From assembly GCA_006384855.1 (NCBI GenBank), contig VCJN01001628.1, positions 1-64,000 on the forward strand: a stretch of DNA of 64,000 nt, written 5' to 3'. Each line of letters begins with the position of its first letter. Positions within the stretch are counted from its first letter, which is position 1. Shown here one piece after another: positions 1 through 12,138 of the stretch. The position numbers were made by a program, and so were the translations under genes. This DNA comes from Tetraselmis striata (taxonomy: Eukaryota; Chlorophyta; Chlorodendrophyceae; Chlorodendrales; Chlorodendraceae). Under the pieces are notes generated by a model. It had not been told where the DNA came from and made no database searches. It saw only the letters and a list, made by a program, of their open reading frames with translations.

Positions 1-1002
1 CGCAGGGACGCGTACTGGGCGCGCGCCGTGGGCTGCTCGCCGGAGCCGGCGCTGATGGAGCCGCTGGACCTGGCGTCGGTGAGCGAGCTGGAGTGGGACA
101 TGGAGTGGGACGAGGGCAGCTTCAACCTGAGCCGCGCGCTCGCGTGCGCGGAGCGCCGCCTGCACCTGCTGCCCGGCGACCAGCAGGCGCAGCTGCAGTA
201 CGCGCTGCTGCACTACGCCGCCGGGTGCGCCCCCCCCCCCTCCCCCCCCCCCCCCCTTCCCTTGTTCATAGACATGCTTTCCTTTTGATTTCTCCGTTTG
301 ATAATTAGTTCCATCATCTTAAAGAGAACGACTTCGCCCATCTATCTTTCAGCCCCCGTGCACCCCCCTCCCTCCTCCCCCCAAAAAAACCTTAAACCCC
401 TTCGGACCCTTAAAAACACGAACCTCACATGTGACACCCATATAGGCCTCCACACATCCATCGCTATGACTTCCAGCGATACCAACGTTACGCATGGGCA
501 GTAAGCCTTGCAACCAGGATGTTCAGTCACAGTGTTACGTCTACCCCAGTGTGTCATGCTCATTGCAATTGTCAGCGCGGGTTGCCGTTTTTGCGGCGAT
601 TGTTCAATTTGTGCGCAACCTGGTGTTTGCTGTTTTCCGCTGTCCTGATGCGGCTTGCCTTTCCATTGCTATGGGTATTGTATATTTGGCGATCTGCCGT
701 GTAAGGGAGACGACCCCAGCCGACTCAGGTAACATCAACGGCTAGTCTTGCCGCGCTTTCGCCTCGCTGAGCCGGGATCGTGTGTGCACCTCGTGCCGCG
801 CATCAGCGACTTTGAGACCGCCTGGCAGGAGCTGGGGATCTACGAGGAGCGCGGCGCCGGCGCGGACGTGTGCGACGAGCACATTCCGTTCCTGATGGAG
901 CGTCTGCGAATGTACCTCGAGTTCGGCGTGAAGCAGCGCCCGGACGGCGAGAGCACCTTCCCCGGGCTGCAAATCACCGACCACGACGACAACTCCAGTT
1001 GA
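1..1002 (+). CDS. 3' end of an unidentified multi-exon protein gene (partial)
   Basis: Only the last two exons are in the window. Exon 1..224 is open from the first base, very GC3-rich, and ends at a GTGCGC donor followed by a C-run. The best phase-matched acceptor is CAG at 804-806, giving a last exon 807..1002 that ends in TGA. The earlier AG sites at 719 and 728 put a TAA in frame. The fragment is acidic and helical-looking (ELEWDMEWDEGSF; HIPFLMERLRMYLEFGVK) with no motif I recognise. The strong codon bias and the matching splice phases support a real host gene, but the family is unknown. The intron (225-806) contains a C-run near its 5' end and a lower-GC middle. Confidence 0.6.
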
Positions 1003-1420
1003 GGAGGAGAGGGCGTCGAGTGGCGGTCGACACAGTCCACCATCTTCAGTCGACGCCGCTAACATACTTTAAAAACACCCTATTGAAATTGGCATTTGAT
1101 GTACAAGGGGCCGACTGGCCGCTGTCCTCTGCTCAAGCCGAGTTGCTCTTCCGGGCGCCATGTCCCCGCACGTGGTGACTCACTGTCTGCTGACTGCGGG
1201 TCGATACCTCCTTGACGTATGGAAACCCTACGCCGCACGGCTGAGATACTAGGGCCGGGGCCTCTGCCGTGGCTTTCGCCGCCGGAAAACATTGAAATTG
1301 ATTCCCTGCAGTGATGGATCGGTGCCCCGCCGGTTTCCTCCCCGATGAGAGGGAGGGTTAGCGGGACAGCGATCGGAATCAGGTGGAAAGCTGAGTCAAC
1401 CTGCAACGACTTTCTTTCGC

Positions 1421-1572
1421 CCCCGGGACCGGACTGGCAACAGTGAAACCCTTGCAGCGTCTATGACGGCCGTTTAGGCAGCGATCCAGCTACGGAAAGC
1501 CCTGGGTAGGCGACGCTCCGTTAAAGTCAACAATCAAATTGCCGAAACATACTGCAAGTCTAATTGGAGGCC
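1421..1572 (+). repeat. dispersed repeat R1, copy A
   Basis: About 150 bp, starting near CCCCGGGACCGGACTGG and ending near CTAATTGGAGG. It is clearly homologous to 1634-1790 (same strand) and to the reverse complement of 13144-13315. Shared blocks include AAACCCTTGCAGCGTC and ATTGCCGAA. No intact reading frame is conserved among the three copies. Confidence 0.8.
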
Positions 1573-1633
1573 AGTGAGAACTGTACAAACTACACGTGTG
1601 GTTTTGTGCGAGATATGGTGTGTGTGTTTTCCT

Positions 1634-1790
1634 GCCCCGGGACAGGACTGGCACCAGTGAAACCCTTGCAGCGTCGCTATGACGGCCGTTTCGGCAGCGA
1701 TCCTGTTACGGAAAGCCCTGGGTAGGCGACGCTCAGTTATAGTCATCAAGCAAATTGCCGAAGCATTCCGCAAGACTAATTGGAGGCCAC
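1634..1790 (+). repeat. dispersed repeat R1, copy B
   Basis: Direct copy of 1421-1572, separated from it by about 60 bp, with scattered substitutions and small indels. The piece around 1726-1790 reads as an Arg/Lys-rich peptide and may be an old coding fragment, but the same frame is interrupted in the other copies. Confidence 0.8.
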
Positions 1791-3451
1791 AACAACTACT
1801 CCCCGTGGGGGATTGCACCACCTGTGCATCTTTGCACCACTACTCGCCCGACAATGAAATCAGCCGCGCTGAGAGGCGATAATGGTGCGCCATGGGCTGC
1901 CGCGAACATTGCGTACATCACATGTATCACCCGTATCAACGCCACATCCGACTCTCTTGCAGTGGCAGTTGGCAACCCCGCGGCATGTCTGCGCGCCAAC
2001 CTGTTGCATAATAGTAAGACAGCTCGAACGCCCGCATGTTCCATCTACGATGTATCTCGTACGGCTGCCGACTACAAGGACCCTTCTTGCAAGTATCAAA
2101 CTGGGCTTCCATAACGTTCGTTATAGATCCGCTATACTTTCGTCTTGAGGCGACCCCTGGCAGGCAAGGCAGCTTCTTATTTGCGCAGTGTTGTTATTAA
2201 GGATATTGCCGCTTTAACGGTGGTCTACATCTTCACGGTGTTACTTGCTGTGCGCAGCTTCCCTGGTGGTCCTTCTGCCCCGACTTCATGCTTCCTTCGT
2301 GGTCAGTCTGTCCAGGCTCTTCGGAACTTTGTTGTCGTCGCCCGTATGAATATATAGTAACGGCGACGGTGTCCCCGTATGGGCTCCAAAGTTTTGGGGT
2401 TAGTAGACCAACAAATGGCAATTCTGAGCACATCGAAAATCTGGGCAATTTAAACCCCCTCGCATGACAGCGCTTTCGCCATGCGCTTTCCAATGTGACC
2501 TCGTGCGCCTCAGCCCAAAACCGTTTCGCGAAGATGCGCCTCTCGGCACACCTCCCAAAACTGCAATTGCAGCAATTCCTTCTCCAACACTGACGGCGCT
2601 GAGATTCATGTACCCTCTCGCGTAGAGACTCATTTTACTCAGTAGAAATACGGAGTGGTCGCACGACACCACTATGTCGGCGAATTCGGAAGAGTCCAGG
2701 CCTGTACTTGCCAAAAACCGCTATTAATATGCTCCGACCCCACTTACAGTGCAAAAAAATGGGGCATCTTTGCAGCTGTTGACCACTTTATCACCCACTT
2801 CTCCGCGCCCAAGTAACCGACACTTCCCGATTTACGATGATGCACCCAGTGGCTATTGAGTGTACTTGCGGTTGGTTGAATGGCATCCAATAATATTTCT
2901 GTCTACCCGCGCAAACGTGAATTCCTGCGTGGTGTGCGATTTTAAGGGGCAAGACCTTTGTGGGGGGTGTACTGACACCCTACTACATCGTGTATATTAA
3001 GAACACAACACCCATCCCGGCACTGGTGCACTGAAGTGGGGCTCGATGCCGGGCGTCATGTCATCCATTAACCATATCAATGAGAGGGCTTCGGCATTAT
3101 TTATGCTCGGCGTGTCCTTTGCCAGCAGAGGGCCTTCTTGTAGCCCCTGCCTGCGCCAGCCGCTCTCGTCACCGCTGAGCTGCTGTTGTTGGGAAGACAA
3201 TTGCCAGAAATCCAGAATACACATGTGAATGTGCTAGACGCAGATGCCCTCATGCACGCGGCTTGACGGTGCCTGGGGTATCCGCAGGGTGTAAGCGCTC
3301 GATTGTCCAGCATGAAGGGTGTAATGAATACCTGAAAAAGAGATGCGCGCAGCGAACATAACCCCGCTGCGGCCAGTTCAAGAGGGGGTTTACAGGGTTG
3401 CATGCGTGGGGGGAGGCGCATCCCAATGGGGGTGCCCCACCCGCTTACGCC

Positions 3452-4405
3452 TCACGCCACGGCGAGCTTTTTCCGCGGCGCCGGCGAGAGCGGGCCGGTG
3501 GAGGATGCGGGCCGCTTCGCCGTCTTGGGCGCCGCCTTGGATGGAGTCCCCTTGGAGGGCGCCCTATTGGCAGACGGCCTGCCACACACACACACACACA
3601 CACACACAAGTAAAGCCGGGTACAGAGATGCAAAGGCAAAAGAAGGGGGGGGGGGGGGGGGGGGGACACTTTCACCTGCATTGCCGTTCCCCGAAACATG
3701 GGGGCAGCGACACGGGGTTCCAACGTGGCTATGGCCCGAACGTGGCAAATACTTAACATCTAGCAAACGCAAGCGTGGTTACGGTATGTTTAGCCACACC
3801 GAGTGGACAGCAGCTCGCTGCCACCTTGGTGGACTCCGTGCTAATACGCTACAAACTGGGGAAGGGGGGGGGGGGGCGGGGGGGGGGGGGTTGCGCACTT
3901 TGACGGGGGCTCTTCCCTTGCCCTGCCTTGAGGCGCGCCACGGTCGCCTCCGCAATGCTCCGGTCTCCAGCAGCCCGTACATCAGCATCCTGCGGCACAG
4001 CACAGCACGGCACGGCGCGCCTCGGCTCAGCCGCCCTCTCAGCCGCCCCTCCCTGTGCGCGCGATGCCCGCAGCACCCGCCGCACCATTTCGTGGCCATC
4101 TCGCTCTCGTGGTCCGATTGCTCGTACAAGGAGCTGTAGAACACACGCAGCGGGTCTTTCTGCGCAGCGGTACCAGGGTGGCGAGGCGGGGTTGGCACAC
4201 ATGCGAGAGGAGCCGTTTCAGCAGGCGAGGGAGGTGGGGGAGGGAGGGCTAGGGGGCGGTGGCACTGGGGGGCTGCGGGGGAGAGGAAGGAGACGGGCGC
4301 AGAGAGAAGGACTGCGGGGAGAGGAAGGGGGGGGGGGGGGTAATTAAAGGGTGTAAGAGCGGGAGGGGGGGAGGAATGGGTGGAGGGAAGGGGGTGCGGA
4401 AGGGT

Positions 4406-4440
<35 letters not shown>

Positions 4441-5664
4441 CGGGAGGTGTGGTGAGAGGAGATTTTGGCGAAGAGGTACACTATGATAGGGGGGAGGAGC
4501 AGGGCGCGGAAAGGAGGAGGATGGAGGCAAGAGGGTAGGGGCACGGGGGGAATTGGGGGAGGGGGGAAGAAGGGGGGTATGGGGGAAAGGGAAGAGGGAT
4601 CGAGAGACACGGGCGGAAAAGGGTGTAGGGCTTGGAGGGGTGGGGGGGGGGGGGGGGCAACGAGAGAGGGAAAAGGAGCAGGCAGAGGAGTAAAAGCGAA
4701 AGCGGGGCGTCACTAGGGGTGCTGAGAGTATTAAACAAGGAGAGGGGTGGAGGGCAAGAGGGGGAAGCAAGTGAGGAAGAGAGGGGCAGGGTGGATGGGT
4801 GAAGGGGGGGGGGGGGGGGGGGGGCGGGGGGGGCACCTCGTCAGCAGGCGTTTCCCTCGTCTGCCCAGGCATCTCAAACTTGGGCGCCTTCTTGGGCGCC
4901 GGGTCGCCCTCCTTCTCCTCCTTCTTCACTGCGCCCTTCTTGACCGCCGCGGGCTTGCCCTTCTTGGCCGCCGCACCTTTCTTGGCGGGCGCCGCCTTAG
5001 CTTTGGCCTTGGCGGGCGCCGCCTTGGGCTTTGGCTTGGTGGCCTTGGGCTTAGGCTTGCGCGCGACTGCAGGCAGTGCCCCGGGAAGCATGAGACGGAT
5101 GTCATGCCGAACTATCCGCCCTCTCAACCCTTAAGAGCAAGAACCCCCCCCCCCCCCCCCCTTGGCCGCCGGCATGCGTACCTATTGGCTCGTCATCTTC
5201 CGAGGAAAAGGGGTCCGGCTTCACCTTCACCAGCTTGGGCTTGGGCGCCCTGGAGGCTGGGCATGTCCCGGGGGGGGGGGGGGGGGGGGGGGTGAGAAGC
5301 AGCGGGGCTGGCATGGCAGCCTTGAGCATGGTGGCGAAGGAGGACCTGAGCGGGCAAGAGGGAGGCGGCGGCGTACCGATGGGCGCATTATCGTCCGAGT
5401 CGCTCATGGGCTTGGCCGGCTTCGCAGTGGCCGGGCGGCTCCCTGTGCCTAAATGGTTTGGGATGCAGGAGGGGGGGAATGGGCAGCGCCCAATGCATGA
5501 GGTCCCTCTGAGCTGCGGCCCCTCCCGCCAGGTAGGTCATCAGGGACCATGATCGTGTGGCGATGGCGGTGGCATCAGGCCCCGCTGGGCGGGCGCGCAG
5601 GGGCCGCACCATTGCGCTGCCGGGCTGCAAGCGGGATGTTGTCGCCGTCATCGCTGCTGCTCAT
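3452..5664 (-). CDS. lysine/proline-rich protein with a short conserved C-terminal domain (seven exons)
   Basis: Phase-consistent exons on the minus strand: 5664..5610 (start MSSSDDGDNIPL), 5448..5377, 5256..5182, 5066..4837, 4159..4086, 3989..3899 and 3578..3452 (TGA). The first half alternates acidic stretches (SDSDDNAPI, SSEDDEPIG) with a long Lys/Ala/Pro block in 5066..4837, like linker-histone tails. Exons 4159 and 3989 join into KDPLRVFYSSLYEQ...SEMATKWMLMYGLL, which resembles a short conserved plant/algal domain of unknown function (from memory, not searched). The last junction is uncertain: ending exon six at 3899 gives the wrong phase for the final exon, while a weaker GTGGCG donor inside it fits. 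A simpler start at 5407 is possible but loses the good upstream exon. Probably nuclear, judging from the basic composition. Confidence 0.65.
3583..3608. repeat. (CA)n microsatellite in an intron
   Basis: Thirteen CA dinucleotides. On the minus (coding) strand this is a GT-run just before the acceptor of the last exon of the gene at 3452-5664. Confidence 0.95.
4203..4836. repeat. 630-bp purine-rich (plus strand) low-complexity intron
   Basis: The plus strand is almost only G and A, with G-runs up to several tens of bases (around 4404-4440 and 4806-4824). It fills the intron 4160-4836 of the minus-strand gene, so the transcript carries a long C/U-rich intron. The long proline-rich open frame that can be read here is an artefact of composition. 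Confidence 0.85.
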
Positions 5665-8019
5665 GGTGTGCGATGCCGCAAGGGGGGTCTTGGGTGGGAA
5701 GGTGGGGGGGGGGGGGGGGGGGGAGGGGGGGGGGGTGTCCCCCCTTGCTGCCTAGCCTGGGCTAGGGGAGGGGGGGGGCCAAGCTCCTATGGGGTCCTAT
5801 GGCCCGCACAGTTGGCCCGAGGATGACGAAGGTCACAGAGCTCTGCGCGGGAAAAGCACCGGATGGAAGAGTGGGGTTCAGAAGCTGTCGCATCAGCTAC
5901 AGGGAATCCTCGCGCTGGGCCAGGCGCGGCATCCTGGCAATACGCACTGAGTAGTCAGAGAGGGGCAGATGGAAAGAAGAGCAACGCGTGCTGCTGCTGC
6001 CACAAGCGGCATTGGTGTACTTTGGGGGCGGCTATGGGGTATCAATCAATGCACCCACCGGGCACGCATATATGAGACGATCGCTGTGTGAGCATTTCTC
6101 GAACCCCACGGGCATTGCTATCCTTGCGCATTGGCTGCGAGGGCGCCACGCAACGGGTGGTAACTGTAACGCTGGCTGGAATTGCGACGGGGCGACGTAG
6201 GGGGGTGGTTTGCCCTCTGCGGCCGGCGGACTGCGGCCGGCCACGGGCAAGCTGCACCGAGGGCTGTCGGCCGGATAGGCTACGCTCCGGGGATCTGACC
6301 ACTGCACCCGGAGTTCGCACACGCTTGGGTCGCTGTTGGGGTTGGTGCAGCGGCTGCGGGTGGGCGCGATTCGCCAAGGGGAGGAACAGGAAAGTGTCTT
6401 TCTATTGTTTGGTTGGTATAGTTGGGGGAGATTTCCTCCGAGGCAGATCAAGCGCCGCCAGCGGGGCCAACCGGCCAACGGGACCCGCGCCGCAGGCAGC
6501 CAGCCATAGCCCACGGGGCGGTACCGTACCTATGTAAAAGTGCGCACACCGCTGAGATAGGAGGCTTTGGCGCGTGGGTTAGGTTGGAAGCGGTTCTGGC
6601 TGAGTCGTTCGGTGGGCGCCGTTGCGCAGGTCCACGGCACGACCAAAAGTGACGGGTCAGCAGGGAGAAGTGTCTATCTCGGAACGACCGGGGAGTGTAC
6701 TACAATCACATGAGCTAGCAGCAGAAGGCGATATCGGAAATCACCAAAATAAAAGGCAATCAGAAAGGTCCTCTACCGGGGAGTGTACTCTAAGCGAATA
6801 ATAGTAAGATTATGTTTCGCCGACTACGGATATACGGCCCGGCGCTAAGAGGGTTCTGCTTAAATGTAGGGTTTTTCCTTCCCCAGTACTTTCCGTGCAT
6901 TCTCTTGACGCTCTCCCTGTAACCAAAAAGTTCACTACGGATATACGAGCTGCACTGGTGACAGTGGCGGCGAAATTATGTTTTTGGCACGGCCGCGCAC
7001 GTCGCGCGCACCCGGATTAGCAGGCGGCGTTACGAATAATTAAACTAATCATTCATCGCTTTACCGACAGCTGCTGCGACGGCTGAACCAGCTGGATAAG
7101 AGTTGCCCTCCAACGGGCAACAACCGCAGGAGCGACGGAAGAAGAAGATCAAGCCACACTAGGTCAGGGTGTAGTGGGCCGCAGGGGTCGTAGGAACCTC
7201 GGCTATCCCGGTACAAATAGTTAGGATGTCTGACTTCAAGAATGTCCGGCTTAGTTCTTGCTTTTTGATCGCTCGGATATCAAAATCACTGCCGTCTCGC
7301 CTCTACCCGCCCTTGCTCCGCAACACCTCTGCCCGACCGCATCATGGAACCCAGCCGAGTCACCCGACAGAGGCCGAGGGGACGCTCACCTCGGGGCGGA
7401 CCTCAGTCTGTAGCGCGCTGGTAGCCGAACTGCGTTGTCATGTGAGAAAGGACGGACATACTGCGATTGATTAGTTATTGCTTCATCTGGTAAGCGTTGC
7501 CGAAGTTTGCAAGGACCTACTCGTGAACAACAAGGACGGCGGTGGCAAAGAGCTGACTATGCTGGCATGTCATCTTTCGGGCCCATAGCAGATGGTGGCG
7601 CTGGACTCAGCCGAACATACTCGCTATATATGCAACGTTGTACGACAGCATGCTATTGGTGCATATATCGGGGAAATGAACGGCCTGCCGCCAGCTCGGT
7701 GCGGCGCACCTCAGAAGGATGATGGCAGGGCATTGCCCACACACACCGTCGGGTAACGCTCCACACGGTGGCAACCGCAAGGCCCACGGTCGTCTCCTAC
7801 AGATTTTGGCGAAGAGCTGCTTGGACGGCCGGGCTCCCCACCGCCCGGATACGATTTGTTGCATCTGTGGCAAGACACCAGACGGGGACATGGATATCAT
7901 TAATTTGATTTGTTGGAGGAGATGGTGTGCGTTGCGAATAATGTGCCACGGTGCTGTCAAGTCACGCATTCAGATGCTTGATGACTTCCTATGCTCACAT
8001 ATATGCAGCACAAGGACGT
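5665..8019. other. no gene recognised
   Basis: Upstream flank of the minus-strand gene, then open frames without codon bias. A repeat at about 6826-6955 is shared with about 30975-31095 (TTCCGTGCATTCTC, GGCGCTAAG). Around 7550-7960 there are short Cys/His-containing stretches that might be transposon debris, but nothing I can assign. Confidence 0.45.
6826..6955 (+). repeat. dispersed repeat R2, copy A
   Basis: About 120 bp sharing GGCGCTAAG, TTCCTTCCCCAGTACTTTCC and CCGTGCATTCTC-type blocks with 30975-31095 in the same orientation. The 31-kb copy flanks the degenerate retroelement, so this may be a solo fragment of the same family. Confidence 0.6.
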
Positions 8020-8859
8020 CACTGTGAGATTCAGATGTGACATACAGGTGACGAAGCACTACTACTAGCGACTATTATTTATCCGTGAAGGCTGTTGCTG
8101 GTGGCGGCACGTCCATCCAGTTACGTGCGAGTATCCTCACAGCTTCCAGGGAACACTTGGCGCGGCTTCCAACTGTGGCAGACCTCACGAAGGTGCCCTA
8201 GCCGCCCCCCTAAAGTCTGAATTTCATATGTATAGAACATTAGGCAGGAGCTGTTTTGTGGTCGGCACCGCCCACAACGGCGAAGTGATGCCCAGCAATG
8301 TAATAAAAGCGCCTCCGCGACACCGGCCACACCTCCGCCGTGACTGCCCGCGCAAGCCATGATCGCATGCCGGCAGCCTGCGATCCGGGTTTGCCAAGCA
8401 CTCCCGGCACCCTGCCGGCACATGCATGTTGTGCCGCAACGCTTCGCGCGAACTAAGCACCATTGCTGTGCGAGAGTCGGCCGTGCCAGTACTTATCGTG
8501 ATTACTCCTCGGCAGGGGCCGGGGGCGCGGCCCGCCAGCGTGGCGCACGGCGACGCCAGCGACCCCGCGGTAGTGTGCAGCGATGTGCAGCGATGTGCGG
8601 CGATGTGCAATGAGTGCGTACATCCGCCTGTACTTAGCCCGGGTGCTCCGCGTCGGCGGGCGACACGCGAGCCCGCGTGCGCATATCAATTTGATGAAAT
8701 TATGGAAACGAGAAATTCATATAGTACTTTACAGGTCGCGCGCGATAGTCGTCGCTACTGGGTATGAAATCCACGTCCCTCGTCCGTCCCGTATCGTCCC
8801 CGTATGTCGTCGTTCGTCTCCAGTAGGGCACATTTACGTCACATCTGAATCTCACAGTG
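8020..8859. mobile_element. non-autonomous CACTG-ended DNA transposon (840 bp)
   Basis: Begins CACTGTGAGATTCAG and ends with its reverse complement. The terminal match is about 22 bp, with CGT immediately outside both ends, a 3-bp target duplication. CACT(A/G) ends with 3-bp duplications are the hallmark of CACTA/EnSpm elements. The first ~120 bp match the reverse complement of 58432-58552. The last ~285 bp (8574-8859) match the reverse complement of 50328-50640. It therefore has the two ends of the 8.2-kb element at 50328-58552 in inverted orientation. The ~430-bp middle (8141-8573) does not obviously match that element. No transposase frame is present. Confidence 0.8.
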
Positions 8860-9910
8860 CGTAGTATGCTCAGTGTGCTACGACACACGCAGGGAGTGGG
8901 GCCTCTTACTCGTCGGTCGAGAGCTGGGCGACGACAACGAGCCAGTGGGGCCGAAGTCCGTGTTACGGCTGCCGGTGCGCGAGTCTTTCTTCCGCGACCC
9001 GCAGTATATGCCGCCAGCCCCGGGTTAACCGTCGACGTCTACGGACAGACAACGACAACAACTACAGCAATAGCAAGCACCTTCAGCGGGAGAACAGTCC
9101 CATTGTGTCAGTGTAGTGGAGAGGGAGGGAGCGGCACTGTCAGCAGTAATGGAGCTGGTGCGAGGGGTCGCTTCCCGGATGGAGGGCGTCGAGCAGTCGT
9201 TGGTTGGCCTCAAGCGTCCCGCACCGGTCCCGGGGGGAGGGGGGGGTACCCACCTATGAGCGTCAATTTTGCTTCCGGGCCTTTTGATTCCTGCTATTAG
9301 GCCATCACAACTTGATTTGTCGTTTTAGACGCCCGCCCCCTTTTTTTCTGGGCTCCCCCTTTTTTTCTCTCCTGCTGCATCCACATGTACTATAAGTACT
9401 GTGAAAAGCGATGCAAAAGATGTAATTGGGCAGTTTTGTAATTGATGATGATGTCATGCAAGCACACATTGGCCGGCAACCTATTGCCTCAGGGATAACA
9501 TTCACAAGAGATGACAATTATGAAGAAAAACTAAATGATTATAGTGTGGAAGTATTAACCCCTTGCCCTCCCGGCCGAAGCCTACCTATCGTATGCCGAC
9601 ATCGCAGTTTCGAGGGCGCTGAGATAAGCGAACAAGATGGCGACCTGCCCTTCGTCGTCCAGTGGCCGTTGCCGCGGAGCAGCTTGTGTAGTCTAATCGC
9701 AGCTTTGCCGGGATCCGGTTCGTCTGCGTGCTTGCCCATTTCAAACTTGCCGCCGAAGAACCGTTCCAGACAGTCGTCTGGCGGGCAAGGGGGGAGGGGG
9801 GGGGGGGGGGGCGGGGGGCGGGGACCTTCAGCACATGCGGCCCATACCCCGCCGTTCTTTTTGTTATTCTCAGGTGAGCAGCACGGGAACAACGCGAGGT
9901 GCGCATGCTG

Positions 9911-10066
9911 CACATCAGCACATGCAAACAGTTTGGGGGGGGAGGGGGAGGGGGGGTGGGGTGGGGTGGGGGGGGGGGGGGGGCTAGGGCCCCACACACG
10001 GAATGCTCGCCGGGAATAACGCAGCTCCAAAAAATGCTCCGAAACCCGTGCTGAAACCGTCGCCGC
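9911..10066 (+). repeat. local duplication, copy 1
   Basis: Shares CATGCAAACAGTTTGG, CTCCAAAAAATGCTCCGAAA and GCTGAAACCGTCGCCGCA with 10326-10432. The two copies differ mainly in the length of the internal G-run. A further piece around 10600-10650 matches the sequence just after copy 2. Confidence 0.8.
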
Positions 10067-10325
10067 AACGCCCGGATGCTGCCCGATATGGTGACTATTC
10101 CAGCTCAAATCATGGTGGCATAGTGGACTATATATAGCCAGCACATGGTATGATTTGCAGCTCGAAACATGGCGGTTACTATTATCCGAGTATATATTTG
10201 CTACCGCTCCGTAGAGTACACTGCAGTTTTTACCGCACAATATGGCAATGCATGTATACCGCCAACCTAGAAGTGCGCAGAATTTGTTCTCGCGCCGGGA
10301 ATCGCTAAAATATGTATATATGAAT

Positions 10326-10432
10326 GCATATCAGCACATACAAACAGTTTGGGGGGGAGGTAGGGCCCCTACACACGCAATGCTCGCAGCTCCAAAAAAT
10401 GCTCCGAAACCAATGCTGAAACCGTCGCCGCA
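10326..10432 (+). repeat. local duplication, copy 2
   Basis: Second copy of the block at 9911-10066, with the G-run reduced to a few bases. Confidence 0.8.
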
Positions 10433-11340
10433 GAGCACCACACGGCCGGTGCGTCGCCGGGATGACTCACATCACCCAGTGGGTATGCTGTCGGCGTGAG
10501 CAAAGGGCTGGCGGGGCAACGGGTCGGCGGCAGCAAGCGGTGATGCGTTTTGCACGCATAATTTGCTGCGAAATCAAGAATTCATTACACGGAGTGATGG
10601 AACCGCCGCCACCGCAGCGCACCGCACGGCCGCTCATGCGTTTCCGGGATGACTCTCAACAGAGTTAGTATCCAAAACCAGCACTACAACAGCCGCACCA
10701 AGCCCGCAGCACCGCCAGGTGCCCTTTCACCCTTTGCTGGGTCGCAAGGGCACTACTCAACGCTCGTTCTCTCAAATTGTTCCCACCCCCTCCGCATGCT
10801 GTTATTAGTGGCTTTCCATAGGCAATTGGGGTGGGTGAGAGGCATGGTGCATCGCGTTGTTCTTGGAAGTACATGCCACAATGAATTACATAGAATGCCG
10901 CAGTACGTACAGTACTAAAAATCATGACAAACAAACCGGAGGGGGGGGGGGGGGCTCAAAATGGAGGGGGGTGTGACCTAAACTATGCAAGTTAGTCGGA
11001 ATGGCCTTATGTACCGTATACTTGTCACACCGTCAACAAAACCTCCGAGCATGATTGCCGCCGTCGGGCCGAACTCCGTCGCTTTCATCCACGACGGTTT
11101 GAACTGGCGGGCGTTGCCGATGCTGACGCATACTGATAGAACGCCACCGATTAGTTTCATGGGCATGGTCGGGGTGGCTGCGGTGAGAGTGGGTGTTGAG
11201 ATGCCCAATGGCGGCCCGCGGCTAGGGTTGTGCGGCGGGTGATGTTGAATGGAGGCTCTAAAACCGACGTGGCGTCGCCAAGGATAGCGCCCACGCAAAC
11301 ATGGGGCCAGGCGCGGCCGTACGCGTCGCAACCAGAATTG

Positions 11341-11438
11341 GGCTGCAGTATCTACTGCATTGCAGCCTGCAGAAACGGCAGCCTGCAGTTAAGCTACTGC
11401 ACTGCAGCCCGCAGTACTTCCCAAAAAGGGGCTGCAGT
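11341..11438 (+). repeat. CTGCAG-rich irregular tandem repeat
   Basis: Repeated TGCAGCCTGCAGT-like units. The same low-complexity type recurs at 12727-12866. No reading frame persists. Confidence 0.7.
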
Positions 11439-12138
11439 GCATTTACCCAAAATGCCCTGAATCTCACTGCATAATGTTTGGATGGCGCCCGCTAATGATA
11501 ATAAGCCGTATGGCGACGGTTCCGGCGGTCGGAGCGCTGCGGATAGCACCGTGCGTACTCGCCCGTACCATAACATGTTGCCGCATCCGGGCATACACCA
11601 ATAGACCACACACACCAGCCGAACCTATCCTCACTTCACGCTCACCCAGGCACCACTACCTGTCATCCTCCTCTCGTCACTCTTCGTCAATTATATGGAG
11701 AGAGTCCAATCTGCGGCTAATCAGGGCGCAGCGGCGATGGCGGAGGACAGCACCGCGGTACCGCCGCCGCCGCAGCGAGCACTACAACGGAGTTGTGCTC
11801 CTGATGTAATTCAAAACATATGTGGTACCCCCCCTTCACACACACACCACACTACACATGTTGACTTTACCCCCCCTCCTCTACTGCTGGCTAATGTTTG
11901 CTGACTGCCGCATGCTCCCTACCCGCAGACCATCAAAGTCAAAAAGATCACCACAAGGCTGTGTCAAAAGTCCAAGTCAAAATGACATTGTACGCCGATG
12001 TGTGTGCCCGCTTTGGCAACGCAGCGCTATAACGTTCATCATACCGCCCCGGTGAAAACTAGGTTTATCAGCGTACGTATGCCCCTTCTTCCTTTCCCCT
12101 CATCTCTGAATTAGCTAGGATTGCATTTATGTGTGCCG

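Larger units (their letters stand above)
1003..3451. other. intergenic, no gene recognised; holds two copies of a 155-bp repeat
   Basis: Only short, low-bias open frames occur on either strand. The only structure I see is the direct repeat at 1421-1572 and 1634-1790. The right part (3,000-3,450) is the probable 3' flank of the minus-strand gene ending at 3452. Confidence 0.5.
8860..12138. other. no gene recognised; local duplications and low-complexity sequence
   Basis: Contains a duplicated ~130-bp block (9911-10066 and 10326-10432), G-runs, and a TGCAG-rich stretch at 11341-11438. A minus-strand stretch at about 9590-9780 (DDCLERFFGGKFEMGKH...) has some coding look but no start, splice context or family I recognise. 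Confidence 0.4.

Noticed and set aside
4249-5127. 292-codon proline-rich open frame on the minus strand
   Set aside because: Only the first part overlaps the real Lys-rich exon; the rest reads through a homopyrimidine intron and is compositional.
6032-6537. Overlapping 111-160-codon frames on both strands
   Set aside because: No codon bias, no splice context and no recognisable domain; typical of GC-rich non-coding DNA.
8574-8640. CRISPR-like short repeats (CGATGTGCAG)
   Set aside because: Only three or four adjacent decamers without unique spacers; a simple tandem repeat in a transposon end.
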